A stretch of 64,000 nucleotides of DNA from Pseudoxanthomonas suwonensis 11-1 (GTDB lineage: Bacteria; Pseudomonadota; Gammaproteobacteria; Xanthomonadales; Xanthomonadaceae): positions 2,914,001-2,978,000 of the forward strand of contig NC_014924.1 of NCBI RefSeq assembly GCF_000185965.1, given 5' to 3'. Shown piece by piece: positions 51,100-59,340 of this stretch. Under the pieces are notes generated by a model that did no database searches, was not told the origin of the DNA, and saw only the letters and a program-made list of their open reading frames with translations. The number at the start of each line of letters is the position of its first letter. Position 1 is the stretch's first letter. Made by a program: the position numbers and the translations under genes.

Positions 51100-51626
51100 C
51101 CGTCCGAGCGCAACCGCACAGGTGGTGGCGCATCCGGTGGCTGCACCTGGTAGACCACCTTCACCAGCGAGGCATCGCCGAGCTGGAACAGCAGCAGCGC
51201 CACCTGCGTGTCCGCCACCTGCCAATGCACGCGACGGCGCTCGAACGGCTCATCCTGCTGCGTGCTGCCCGCTGGTGCACCGTGCTGGGCCTCCAGCGCC
51301 GCGGCCACGTCCTGGAACACCTGCAGGTCCGCGCGCCCGGCCCGCGCGGCCCGTTGCACCAGATCCACCTGCACAAGCGCGCCGCCGGCGAAGAAGTACG
51401 AAGCCTGGAACCGGTGGCCGGCCACCTCCACGCCCTCCACCCGCAGCCCCTCGCTCTCGCCACCGGCCAACTCATCCGGGCTCTCCGGCACCCGGGCCTG
51501 CGGCACCTTCGCCTGGACCTGCGCCAGGTCCATCCCGTAGGCCGCCCCGCCCCACAATGCCTGCGCAGATGCCGCCGACGCCTGCAGCGCGATCGCTAAT
51601 ATCGTCAAGTGGATCACGGTCTTCAT
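51096..51626 (-). CDS. Hypothetical secreted protein
   Basis: 176-aa protein with a signal peptide ending SAASAQA. The mature part starts WGGAAYGMDLAQVQAKVPQA, a pattern seen in periplasmic proteins that compare predicted and measured states, and has a central FQASYFFAGGALVQVDLV strand pair. It has no cysteines. No family recognised. GGAGGG precedes the ATG at 51626. Confidence 0.7.
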   Translation of the reverse strand: MKTVIHLTILAIALQASAASAQALWGGAAYGMDLAQVQAKVPQARVPESPDELAGGESEGLRVEGVEVAGHRFQASYFFAGGALVQVDLVQRAARAGRADLQVFQDVAAALEAQHGAPAGSTQQDEPFERRRVHWQVADTQVALLLFQLGDASLVKVVYQVQPPDAPPPVRLRSDG

Positions 51627-51926
51627 GGTCCCTCCGTGGATGGGCGGTTGCAGCCGCCAGAGTTTGGCGGGGGGACGTCGCCAGAGATCAAGCAGCCCCC
51701 TATGTGTGCCGGTCGAAATCTGCCTGTAGTTCCAAGTGGTTGCAACGATTGTTCTGACTCTCGTCCTTAGCTGGCACGCGCCGTCACGTCCATCAAGGCG
51801 TTTCGGCTCACCTTCATCCCCAAGTACAGATAAGACGCAGCAGGGCGTTCAGGACCGTGTGCCCCCCTGGGCGTCTCTGCGAAGAAGGGGTCGAGGACGG
51901 GGTCAGGTTCGCTTCGCTCCAAAGAG
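51627..51926. other. Intergenic, no gene seen
   Basis: About 300 bp between the promoter side of the secreted-protein gene and the aceE terminator. The sequence has locally lower GC (AAATCTGCCTGTAGTTCCAA). It shows no ribosome-binding site plus reading frame and no repeat family. Confidence 0.5.
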
Positions 51927-51954
51927 AAAAAGGCGGCCATGAGGCCGCCTTTTC
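51927..51954 (-). terminator. Terminator downstream of aceE
   Basis: Eleven-bp stem AAAAGGCGGCC/GGCCGCCTTTT with loop ATGA. On the minus strand the stem is followed by TTTCTC. It lies 22 bp after the aceE stop. Confidence 0.85.
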
Positions 51955-51975
51955 CGTTCTAGCTACCGCTACAGA

Positions 51976-54669
51976 TCAAACCCCAACAGGATTCGCCTTC
52001 TCCGGATCGATCTTGTACAGCTTGATCGCCCTGGCCACGTCCTTGCCGGTCATCTTGCCGTCCTTGGCCAGGGCCGCGATCGCCGCGTGGGCGATGTAGT
52101 AGCGGTCCACCTCGAAGAAGCGGCGCAGGTTGGCGCGGGTGTCGGAGCGGCCGAAGCCGTCGGTGCCCAGGACGGTGTAGCTCATCGGCACGAAGGCGCG
52201 GATCTGGTCGGCGAACACGCGCACGTAGTCGGTGGCGGCGATCGCCGGGCCCTGGCGGCCTTCCAGCAGCTCGGTCACGTAGGCCTTGCGCGGGGCCTTG
52301 GCCTCCGGGTTCATGCGGTTCCAGCGCTCGGCGTCGTAACCGTCGCGACGCAGCTCGTTGAAACTGGGGCAGGACCAGATGTCGGCGGTGACGCCGAAGT
52401 CCTTGTCCAGCAGCTCGGCGGCGGCGATGGCCTCGCGCAGGATGGTGCCGCTGCCCAGCAGCTGCACGCGCAGCTCGCCCTTCTTCGGCTTGCCGGCATC
52501 CTGCAGCAGGTACATGCCCTTGATGATGCCCTGCTCCGCACCGGCCGGCATTTCCGGATGGGCGTAGTTCTCGTTCATCAGGGTGATGTAGTAGTACTCG
52601 TCGATCTGGTCCTCGAGCATGGCCTTCATGCCGTGCTGCAGGATCACCGTCACTTCGTAGCCGAAGGTCGGGTCGTAGGAGCGCACGTTCGGGATGGCGC
52701 CGGCCAGCAGGTGGCTGTGGCCGTCCTCGTGCTGCAGGCCTTCGCCGTTGAGCGTGGTGCGGCCGGCGGTGCCGCCGAGCAGGAAGCCGCGGGTACGCAT
52801 GTCGGCGGCCTGCCAGGCGATGTCGCCCACGCGCTGGAAGCCGAACATCGAGTAGTAGATGTAGAACGGCAGCATCGGCACGTCGGACACCGAGTAGCTG
52901 GTGCCGGCGGCCATCCACGAGGCGATCGCGCCGGGCTCGCTGATGCCCTGCTGCAGCACCTGGCCGGCCTGGTCCTCGCGGTAGTACATCAGCTGGTCGG
53001 AGTCGACCGGCTTGTACTTCTGGCCGAACGGGGCGTAGATGCCGATCTGGCGGAACAGGCCTTCCATGCCGAAGGTGCGGGCCTCGTCGGCCACGATCGG
53101 CACCAGGCGCGGACCCACTTCCTTGTCGCGCAGGGCGATGTTGAGGGTCTGCACGAAGGCCATGGTGGTGGAGTAGCTGCGCTCGCCGCTGGACTTGAGC
53201 AGGCGCTCGTACTTGTCCAGGCCGGGCACGGCGAAGGACTTGCTGGCCTTGCGGCGACGCTGCGGCAGGTAGCCGCCGAGGGCGGCGCGGCGCTCCTTGA
53301 GGTACTGCACTTCCGGCGAGTCCTCGCCGGGGTGGTAGAACGGCACCTGCTCGGCGTCGGCCAGCTGCTTGTCGCTGATCGGGATGTTGAAGCGGTCGCG
53401 GAACGCGCGCACGGCGTCGTCGTCCAGCTTCTTGGTCTGGTGGGTCGGGTTGAGCGACTCGCCCGCCGAGCCCATGCCGTAGCCCTTGACCGTCTTGGCC
53501 AGGATCACGGTCGGCATGCCCTTGGTGTTCACCGCCTGGTGGTAGGCGGCATAGACCTTGTGCGGGTCATGGCCACCGCGGTTGAGGCGCCAGATGTCCT
53601 CGTCCGACAGGGACGCGACCATGGCGGCGGTCTCCGGGTACTTGCCGAAGAAATGCTCGCGGGTATACGCGCCGCCGAAGGCCTTGCAGTTCTGGTACTC
53701 GCCGTCGACGGTTTCCATCATCAGCTTGCGCAGGACGCCGTTGGTGTCCTTGGCAAGGAGGGGATCCCAGTACGAGCCCCACAGCAGCTTGATGACGTTC
53801 CAGCCGCCGCCGCGGAACACGCCTTCCAGCTCCTGGATGATCTTGCCGTTGCCGCGCACCGGGCCATCCAGGCGCTGCAGGTTGCAGTTCACCACGAAGA
53901 TCAGGTTGTCCAGGCCCTCGCGGCCGGCCAGGGCGATGGCGCCCAGGGTCTCCGGCTCGTCGGACTCGCCGTCGCCGATGAAGCACCAGACCTTGCGGTC
54001 GGACGGCTCGATCAGGCCGCGGTGCTCCAGGTACTTCATGAACTGCGCCTGGTAGATCGCGCCCAGCGGGCCCAGGCCCATGGACACGGTCGGGGTCTGC
54101 CAGTAGTCCGGCATCAGCCAGGGGTGCGGGTAGGACGAGATGCCGCGGCCGTCGACTTCCATGCGGAAGTTGTCCAGCTGGTTCTCGCTGATGCGGCCTT
54201 CCAGGAAGGAACGCGCATAGATGCCCGGGGCGCTGTGGCCCTGGATGTAGAGCAGGTCGCCCGGGTGCTGGTCGGACGGGGCGCGCCAGAAGTGGTTGAA
54301 GCCCACGTCGTACAGGGTCGCCGCCGAGGCGAAGGAGGCGATGTGGCCGCCGAGGTCGCCCGGCTTGCGGTTGGCCCGGACGACGGTGGCCATCGCGTTC
54401 CAGCGGATGATCGAACGGATGCGCCACTCCAGCTCCGCGTTGCCGGGGCTCTTGGCCTCCTGGTGCGGCGGGATGGTGTTGACGTACTCCGTGGTCGGGG
54501 AGAACGGCAGGAACGCGCCGGACCGGCGGGTCAGCTCGACCATGTCCTCCAGCAGTGCGTGCGCACGCTCCGGGCCATCACGGTCGATGACCGCCTTGAG
54601 CGACTCGATCCATTCCCGGGTCTCTACCGGATCCGGATCGTTCTGCAGCACATCGTTCAGCCAGTTCAT
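51976..54669 (-). CDS. aceE: Pyruvate dehydrogenase E1 component (homodimeric)
   Basis: 897-aa E1 subunit that decarboxylates pyruvate with thiamine diphosphate and passes the acetyl group to E2. The ThDP-binding motif is GDGESDEPETLGAIALAGRE ending in VNCN (residues about 230-262). The histidines of the N-terminal GHIASFASAATLYDVGFNHF block and of the AGRTTLNGEGLQHEDGHSH loop match AceE. The N-terminus MNWLNDVLQNDPDPVET is standard. No aceF or lpd gene is next to it here, so E1 is transcribed apart from E2/E3, as in several Xanthomonadaceae. Confidence 0.97.
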   Translation of the reverse strand: MNWLNDVLQNDPDPVETREWIESLKAVIDRDGPERAHALLEDMVELTRRSGAFLPFSPTTEYVNTIPPHQEAKSPGNAELEWRIRSIIRWNAMATVVRANRKPGDLGGHIASFASAATLYDVGFNHFWRAPSDQHPGDLLYIQGHSAPGIYARSFLEGRISENQLDNFRMEVDGRGISSYPHPWLMPDYWQTPTVSMGLGPLGAIYQAQFMKYLEHRGLIEPSDRKVWCFIGDGESDEPETLGAIALAGREGLDNLIFVVNCNLQRLDGPVRGNGKIIQELEGVFRGGGWNVIKLLWGSYWDPLLAKDTNGVLRKLMMETVDGEYQNCKAFGGAYTREHFFGKYPETAAMVASLSDEDIWRLNRGGHDPHKVYAAYHQAVNTKGMPTVILAKTVKGYGMGSAGESLNPTHQTKKLDDDAVRAFRDRFNIPISDKQLADAEQVPFYHPGEDSPEVQYLKERRAALGGYLPQRRRKASKSFAVPGLDKYERLLKSSGERSYSTTMAFVQTLNIALRDKEVGPRLVPIVADEARTFGMEGLFRQIGIYAPFGQKYKPVDSDQLMYYREDQAGQVLQQGISEPGAIASWMAAGTSYSVSDVPMLPFYIYYSMFGFQRVGDIAWQAADMRTRGFLLGGTAGRTTLNGEGLQHEDGHSHLLAGAIPNVRSYDPTFGYEVTVILQHGMKAMLEDQIDEYYYITLMNENYAHPEMPAGAEQGIIKGMYLLQDAGKPKKGELRVQLLGSGTILREAIAAAELLDKDFGVTADIWSCPSFNELRRDGYDAERWNRMNPEAKAPRKAYVTELLEGRQGPAIAATDYVRVFADQIRAFVPMSYTVLGTDGFGRSDTRANLRRFFEVDRYYIAHAAIAALAKDGKMTGKDVARAIKLYKIDPEKANPVGV

Positions 54670-55322
54670 ATCACTCCCATTGCCGCGCGTGGGGACGCGA
54701 CGTGACGTTGTTCTTGTGGACCGGGGAGTTTAACGCACGGGTGCCACGCGACGCTTCGCTACGGAGGCGTATGTAGCAGGACGCTGAGTCCCCGGATGTT
54801 GCGCTGCGACAAGGGTTTGCGGAGGTTTGGAGGTGCGCGGCAGGTCGGGCTTTCGGCTTCGGATGGGTGGCGATATTGGTATCCGTGGCAACCAATCCGG
54901 TGCGTGGTTGGAGGGCGCTGCGACCAGTGCAAACGGCGAGCCTGCGGAAAGCGAGGCATATCAAGCCTCGGGCGGCGCAAGTCCGAGCCTATCCGGCGCT
55001 GTCGTGCCTGCCTTGGGACGGGATCCGCCGCCCTCCACACGCCACGAGCCCGGGGGCGGGAGCACCTGACAAACCCGCAAAGCGGATCGGAGGGAGGCCC
55101 GGAGACCGGGCAGGTATGCACAAACGCATGAATACGTATGCCATCCGGTCCTGAACGATTCGGGCCGGATCACCCCCGCATCGCAACGCTGAAACGCGGT
55201 TCAGCTGCGCCGGGAAAACACACGCGTCCTTAGCAAACCCCGCCATACGATCCAGTCTGGTCCTACCCCCGGGACCTCCGCGGCGCCCTCCCCCAGGCCC
55301 GCGGGTCTGGAGAGAAGCAGTG
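54670..55322. other. Intergenic between aceE and the STAS gene
   Basis: About 650 bp holding the divergent promoters of aceE and the STAS gene. Small frames here (60-120 codons on both strands) have irregular composition and no matching ribosome-binding sites. An imperfect inverted repeat GGTCCTGAACGATTCGGGCC occurs near 55147. No gene called. Confidence 0.5.
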
Positions 55323-55724
55323 ATGAGCCAGCTCAGGATCGACCCCACGCCCCCGCAGAACGGAGTCCAGCGCATTGCCGTTAGCGGCCGCCTGGATACC
55401 GGCAGCCACTCCGAACTGGACCACGCCATCGACCCGCTGCTTGCCGACGAGCGCGTGTCCTCCGTGGTGCTGGACCTGGAAGGCCTCAACTACATCAGCA
55501 GCGCCGGCCTGCGCTCGCTGTCGCGCGTCCGCCGCGCCCTCGCCCGCCGCCACCGCAGCGTGCTGCTGATCAACCCGCAGCCGCAGATCCAGAAGGTCTT
55601 CGACGTCGTCGACGCCGTTCCCCTCAAGGACGTCTTCGCCTCGGTGGAAGAAGCGGACCAGTACCTGGATGCGATGCAGCGGAAGCTGGTGGCGAAGGTG
55701 GCCGCCGCTCAGGTACAGGCGTAG
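55323..55724 (+). CDS. STAS-domain anti-sigma factor antagonist
   Basis: 133-aa single STAS domain related to SpoIIAA/RsbV. The phosphorylatable serine region is GLNYISSAGLRSLSRVRRAL near residues 58-77. It would bind an anti-sigma kinase or a related partner, but no such gene is adjacent. GGAGAGAAG precedes the ATG at 55323, and a GTG one codon upstream is possible. A broken copy of its 3' half lies at 56764. Confidence 0.88.
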   Translation: MSQLRIDPTPPQNGVQRIAVSGRLDTGSHSELDHAIDPLLADERVSSVVLDLEGLNYISSAGLRSLSRVRRALARRHRSVLLINPQPQIQKVFDVVDAVPLKDVFASVEEADQYLDAMQRKLVAKVAAAQVQA

Positions 55725-55864
55725 CCGTCAGGCCGCTCTTGGTTCCGCGCTCTCTCTTGGCAGGTCTTTTCCAGGACCCCCAAGAGCGCGGGCACCCACG
55801 ACCTTTCAGTACCTTGGACGGCCCCCCAGCGTTCATTCAGATGGCCCCACATCGCCAGCTGCGC

Positions 55865-56380
55865 TCAAGTCACGCCGGTCCTGAATATCGACCTGCGGAC
55901 CAGTTCAACAGTCGTGCCTATCTGTCCGACGACCGCGGCAACCGAAGCCAGGACCACGACGATGTCAGCGATGTTGATGACCCTCACCCGCTTGGTTTCC
56001 AGGTCCACCATGGCCAGGTAATCAGTCACACCTCCAAGCGCGACATACTCGGCTGCATTCAGTAGTGCAATGGCGACCAACGCGGCTGATGCCAGGAATC
56101 CCAGGCGCACCATCCAGTGATGACCAAGTCCGGGCTGCGCTCGGCCTACCCAGAAGAAAAACGAACAGAAGATCGAAGCAATCAACAGGGCGATCAGTAG
56201 CCAGGCGATAGCGCTCCACCCGAACAGCATCACCCTCGTTTCGTTGATCGTGTGCGTCAAGTACAGCGGCCCCGCCAAGTGGATAGTGCTGTCGACCTCG
56301 AGGCCTAGCCGGGCCCACGCGCGAATGGCGATCTCGAGAGCAACAAACGAGCCGACAACAAGCAAAGCTGTCCTAGCCAT
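55865..56380 (-). CDS. Signal peptidase II (LspA)-like membrane protein
   Basis: 171-aa protein with four membrane helices and an LspA-like pattern. GPLYLTHTINETRVMLFG corresponds to the FFNLTYVxNTGAAFG block, GGVTDYL to GNLIDRL, and VINIADIVVVL to FNVADxxI. Both catalytic aspartates appear retained, but the first-helix DQLTK motif is ALEIAIR. It may be a divergent lipoprotein or prepeptide-cleaving protease. GGAGG precedes the ATG at 56380. It lies last on the minus strand of the peptide island. Confidence 0.6.
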   Translation of the reverse strand: MARTALLVVGSFVALEIAIRAWARLGLEVDSTIHLAGPLYLTHTINETRVMLFGWSAIAWLLIALLIASIFCSFFFWVGRAQPGLGHHWMVRLGFLASAALVAIALLNAAEYVALGGVTDYLAMVDLETKRVRVINIADIVVVLASVAAVVGQIGTTVELVRRSIFRTGVT

Positions 56381-56427
56381 ACGTCCTCCGTAAGGCACGC
56401 TGGCGAAGCCACCGTGCCCCTAGCGCG

Positions 56428-56640
56428 TCACCTTACCCTTGCTGTGACCTCGACTTTGACGCCCTTGTCGGTCACCTCGGCGGAACCAGAGCAACCCTTC
56501 GAGACTCCATAGGCGCCACGGTGCCGATGGCAGCAACTACCACGACCGCGACCACGACGGCTCCGACGACTAGCGGTGCAACACCACGCCGCACCGGACG
56601 AGCACCCTCAGCAACGGGTGATGGGAAAGCTGCTCCCGGA
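56428..56640 (-). pseudogene. Broken small hydrophobic-peptide gene
   Basis: One frame encodes GARPVRRGVAPLVVGAVVVA and further V/A residues, a single membrane helix. A different frame just downstream continues with GAYGVSKGCSGSAEVTDKG and VKVEVTARVR before a TGA. The two halves look like one small protein split by a frameshift. No start codon or double-glycine leader is found upstream; that place is taken by the metalloprotease fragment. Confidence 0.4.
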
Positions 56641-56683
56641 AACTACGGCGAGACTCCGCTCGCCGGACGGCCACCGTCCCTGC

Positions 56684-56746
56684 TGCACGGCTCCACGCGA
56701 CTGGATCGATTGCGACATAGGCAGCGGGTGGCGGCATGTCATCCAT
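56684..56746 (-). pseudogene. N-terminal fragment of the HExxH protein gene
   Basis: Starts ATG and reads DDMPPPAAYVAIDPVAWSR, clearly related to the first 20 residues of the protein at 58745 (DGLPPPVAQVAIDSAAWTQ). After that the similarity stops and the frame runs into the broken peptide gene. It is a remnant of a second gene copy. Confidence 0.6.
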
Positions 56747-56763
56747 ACGTACTCGATTCAGGA

Positions 56764-56946
56764 GGGTTCGCTCGCCCGCCGCCACCGCAGCCTCTTCTGG
56801 TCAAACCGCAGCCGCGGATCCAGAAGGTCTTCGACGTCGACGACACCGCCTCCCTCAAAGACATCTTCGCCTCGGTGGAATAGGCAGACCAGCGCTTGGA
56901 CGCAACGCAGCAAAAGCTTGTGGCGGAGGCTGCCAAGGCCTCATAG
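56764..56946 (+). pseudogene. Partial, broken copy of the STAS gene
   Basis: About 183 bp closely similar to the last 190 bp of the STAS gene at 55323. QPRIQKVFDVDDTASLKDIF matches QPQIQKVFDVVDAVPLKDVF. A TAG interrupts the frame after FASVE and the tail ADQRLDATQQKLVAEAAKAS continues in frame. The 5' half is missing. Confidence 0.8.
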
Positions 56947-56982
56947 CGACAGGAAGTTTTGTGCGGCCGCGCCGCCTGAACG

Positions 56983-57591
56983 CTACAAGAAAAGCCCGTA
57001 CCCCTTAGTTCCATACCAGAGCAAGACCAAGAGATTCACGATCCCGTGGACCAATGCTCGCTGCAACGTGCTTACGCGCCATTTCAGTGCAAGCATGCAT
57101 AGGGCCAGCGAGAAGACCACTGGCCAGAACAGTGGGCCGGCATGGACAAAGCCAAATACAAGCGACACGAGAACGGCTGCAGTTAGGCCGTTCGTGAGCC
57201 GCGATAGCCCATCAAGCAAAAGTCCTCGCACGACCTTCTCCTCGTAGATCGGCGCGGTGACCACGGCACCGACCAAGGTCACCGCCACCGCCGTGATAGA
57301 GAGCTGAGAGACATCGAGGAACTTCGTTCTACCCCAAGCGACTGCAGCCACCCAGAAGGCGGCTAGGCCGATCGCTGCAACCACGAGCCAGATCACGAGG
57401 CTAATCGACCACCTACGAGATTCCTTCTCTGGATAGAGCCAGAGCAAGACCAGCGCGAGTGTGCCCTCGCACACAGGCTTTCCCCAGGCGAGCTCAATCG
57501 CCTCAGACAGCCACAACCCAAGCCCACCTATTAAGGTGACCAAGAAGCCAGAAGCAACTAGCTTCCAACTGTGAATATCTGGCCCCGCCAT
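56983..57591 (-). CDS. CPBP family intramembrane metalloprotease
   Basis: 202-aa protein with about six membrane helices and the Abi/CPBP motifs: EEKVVR (EExxxR) at residues 117-122, FGFVH (FxxxH) at 146-150 and HGIVN at 182-186. Bacterial members include proteases for prenylated or bacteriocin-linked substrates and some immunity proteins. The start MAGPDIHSW at 57591 follows GGTGACCGA; the longer frame to 57885 overlaps a different coding frame. GC is lower than in the core genes. Confidence 0.85.
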   Translation of the reverse strand: MAGPDIHSWKLVASGFLVTLIGGLGLWLSEAIELAWGKPVCEGTLALVLLWLYPEKESRRWSISLVIWLVVAAIGLAAFWVAAVAWGRTKFLDVSQLSITAVAVTLVGAVVTAPIYEEKVVRGLLLDGLSRLTNGLTAAVLVSLVFGFVHAGPLFWPVVFSLALCMLALKWRVSTLQRALVHGIVNLLVLLWYGTKGYGLFL

Positions 57592-57604
57592 TCGGTCACC
57601 ATGA

Positions 57605-57629
57605 GGGAAGGGGCACGAAGCCCCTTCCC
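57605..57629 (-). terminator. Hairpin upstream of the CPBP gene
   Basis: Ten-bp stem GGGAAGGGGC/GCCCCTTCCC with loop ACGAA, 14 bp before the CPBP start on the minus strand. There is no T-tract, so it may attenuate rather than end transcription. Confidence 0.45.
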
Positions 57630-57637
57630 CGCAAAAC

Positions 57638-57862
57638 TCACCTTTCGGAATTCTTGATGTAGCGCTCAATAATGCCGGGAACAGTAAACGGACTCGCCGC
57701 CAATGCCCTGTAGGTGATCGACGCGAGGTCGCTCCAGCTTGATCCCGCTCCGTTGCAAGTAATGTAGCTTTCCTTCGTGCCAATCTTGAAGGTTGCGCCT
57801 GCGCCGACGACGCCGACGCGTATTTCGATGCGATGCAGAGAAGGGTTGTTGAAAAGAGAAGC
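57638..57862 (-). pseudogene. Small peptide gene lacking a start codon
   Basis: Open for 74 codons and protein-like: RVGVVGAGATFKIGTKESY, ITCNGAGSSWSDLASITYRA and FTVPGIIERYIKNSER before TGA. No ATG, GTG or TTG lies in frame between the preceding stop (57863) and this region. It therefore looks like the body of a small exported peptide that has lost its leader. It lies between the HExxH gene and the CPBP gene. Confidence 0.4.
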
Positions 57863-57935
57863 TCAATACAAGGGGCGAGCCGCATAGCGGTTGATTTGAC
57901 GTGCCTCCAGCAACGCAGAAAACCTGTCGAGGGGA

Positions 57936-58745
57936 TTAGTGACCGACCGGAGCGGGAAGCTCCAGGTTCAGCACGGTTAGGGTCGGCGACTCGTCGAGTT
58001 GGAGACCACAGCCGTACGCTTCCGAGAACATCGCAAGCATCGACTCACCACGCACCGCCCGCTCCTGCCACGCGTTCCGGCCAAGCCTCGACTCGAGCAT
58101 CTCGGCAACTTTCACCCCCGAAGTAAACAATCGATAGCCGACATCGTCGGCAAAGAGCCGGGAACGAAATGATTCGTACTCGGCCAACGAACCTTTGAAC
58201 GCCGTGGTGTAGGCATAGAACTCTGCCGGCCATTCCCAAAAGGCTTTGTAGGTGAAGTAGGTCCGCGCTCCACCTTCCATCGATCCGATCGCAGCAGCGA
58301 GTTCGTCACATGCGGGAGAAGTATTTCCCCCAGTTGCACTGCGATGCATCTCGTCCACCGCGTCATAGACCCGCGACAAGCGCTCATCCATCGAGTACGC
58401 CTTGACCACGCGCTCGTCAATTTCGGTATATGAGAATGGAATCCGCGATCCGTAGTACTGCGCGGCAAGATGGAATGATTCATGCGCAGCGAGGAAGTCC
58501 AAGGCTTCCTCACCACCTGTGATCCCAGGCTCCAGGCCCAGAACCACGACCAGGTGATCGTCAGCTTGCCCCATACGAAACTCGTGGCGATCTCGCGACA
58601 CACGGAGTAGCGAAGTACGGGAATCACTCGCGCCGACGTACACCAGTACGAAAGCGTCCTTCGAAGGCCAACGAATTCGGTCCGTCTGGGTCCAGGCGGC
58701 GGAATCGATCGCGACTTGTGCTACTGGTGGTGGCAACCCATCCAT
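57936..58745 (-). CDS. Putative HExxH metalloprotease
   Basis: 269-aa protein with no signal peptide or membrane helix. It has a zinc-binding HExxH motif (FLAAHESFHLAAQ, H88 and H92) and, about 80 residues on, WEWPAEFYAYT, where E175 could be the third ligand as in gluzincins. The rest is unfamiliar. CGGAGA is 7 nt before the ATG at 58745; an in-frame ATG at 58769 has no such site. It lies 60 bp after the 92-aa leader-peptide gene and probably shares its transcript. It may process or degrade peptides made by the island (inference). Confidence 0.65.
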   Translation of the reverse strand: MDGLPPPVAQVAIDSAAWTQTDRIRWPSKDAFVLVYVGASDSRTSLLRVSRDRHEFRMGQADDHLVVVLGLEPGITGGEEALDFLAAHESFHLAAQYYGSRIPFSYTEIDERVVKAYSMDERLSRVYDAVDEMHRSATGGNTSPACDELAAAIGSMEGGARTYFTYKAFWEWPAEFYAYTTAFKGSLAEYESFRSRLFADDVGYRLFTSGVKVAEMLESRLGRNAWQERAVRGESMLAMFSEAYGCGLQLDESPTLTVLNLELPAPVGH

Positions 58746-58774
58746 CTTGCAGTCTCCGGATGCGCACATGGAAC

Positions 58775-58799
58775 GGGCGCGCAGGACTCCTGCGCGCCC
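58775..58799 (-). other. Hairpin between leader-peptide gene and HExxH gene
   Basis: Eleven-bp perfect stem GGGCGCGCAGG/CCTGCGCGCCC with a 3-nt loop, 6 bp after the stop of the 92-aa gene. There is no T-tract on the minus strand. It could protect the peptide mRNA or reduce read-through into the protease gene. Confidence 0.6.
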
Positions 58800-58805
58800 C
58801 TTTCG

Positions 58806-59084
58806 TCAGTTCCTTGCCCGCTCTTCTGCCGCGCGAAGATCGCCACAGGTCGTCTCAACCGTGGCCCCCTGGGTGGTGGTAGCGTCGCCACCGATTCCGC
58901 CCACCCTGCCGCCGACAGTGGCGGTGGCACCGTAGCTGATGGTCACCTTTGTGCTATCGGGAAGTCCACGGCAGTTCTGGAGGGCCGCTTGGCGGGCGGA
59001 CGAGCCAGACTGGTTGGAGGTGCCGCTGCTGCGATTGTTTCCGCCAGCAACGGAGTGGATCTCCTGGACTTTCAAGCTGCGCAT
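58806..59084 (-). CDS. Double-glycine leader peptide, 92 aa
   Basis: 92-aa peptide. The first 15 residues, MRSLKVQEIHSVAGG, match the double-glycine leaders of class II bacteriocins and similar peptides: a basic start, the L-x-x-x-E-I pattern and GG before the cleavage point. The predicted mature part is Ser/Gly/Thr-rich with two cysteines (LQNCRGLP and ETTCGDLR) and GATATVGGRVGGIGG in the centre. AAGGAGG lies 5 nt before the ATG. The HExxH gene follows. Confidence 0.7.
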   Translation of the reverse strand: MRSLKVQEIHSVAGGNNRSSGTSNQSGSSARQAALQNCRGLPDSTKVTISYGATATVGGRVGGIGGDATTTQGATVETTCGDLRAAEERARN

Positions 59085-59229
59085 AAATCCTCCTTGATGT
59101 GCGCGGGGACGGCCTATTCCGCCCCCGGAGGCAATTTATCCACCGAACAAGTGCGGTCAATCCCGGAAATCCCGATCTTCCTGTCAGGCTTTTCCGAGTT
59201 CCGCTATACCAGTCCAGTTACCCCGCCCC

Positions 59230-59340
59230 CTCTTCCAGCTGCTGGCGGAGCTGGGCTCGACCGCCACGACGGCGCCACTTCGCGGGCCATTCCCAGAGAA
59301 CCTTGCGGGTAGAGCAAGCTCGGGTGGCGTCACCCAAGCC
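59230..59340 (-). pseudogene. Central fragment of an HExxH-type gene
   Basis: The frame TRACSTRKVLWEWPAKW aligns with ARTYFTYKAFWEWPAEF of the protein at 58745, sharing R, T, K and the rare WEWPA block. The neighbouring parts and the HExxH motif are gone, and the putative ligand Glu is Lys. The rest of 59085-59555 shows no intact gene. Confidence 0.45.

Noticed and set aside
52087-54705. 872-codon plus-strand frame
   Set aside because: Pure antisense shadow of aceE, with strong AceE motifs on the minus strand.
54759-55171. Small frames between aceE and the STAS gene
   Set aside because: Overlapping frames on both strands of similar size, no ribosome-binding sites, irregular composition; taken as non-coding.
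57666-57866. 66-codon frame with RRRRRRRR
   Set aside because: It overlaps the protein-like peptide frame out of phase; the Arg run comes from CGTCGGCGT repeats read in the wrong frame.
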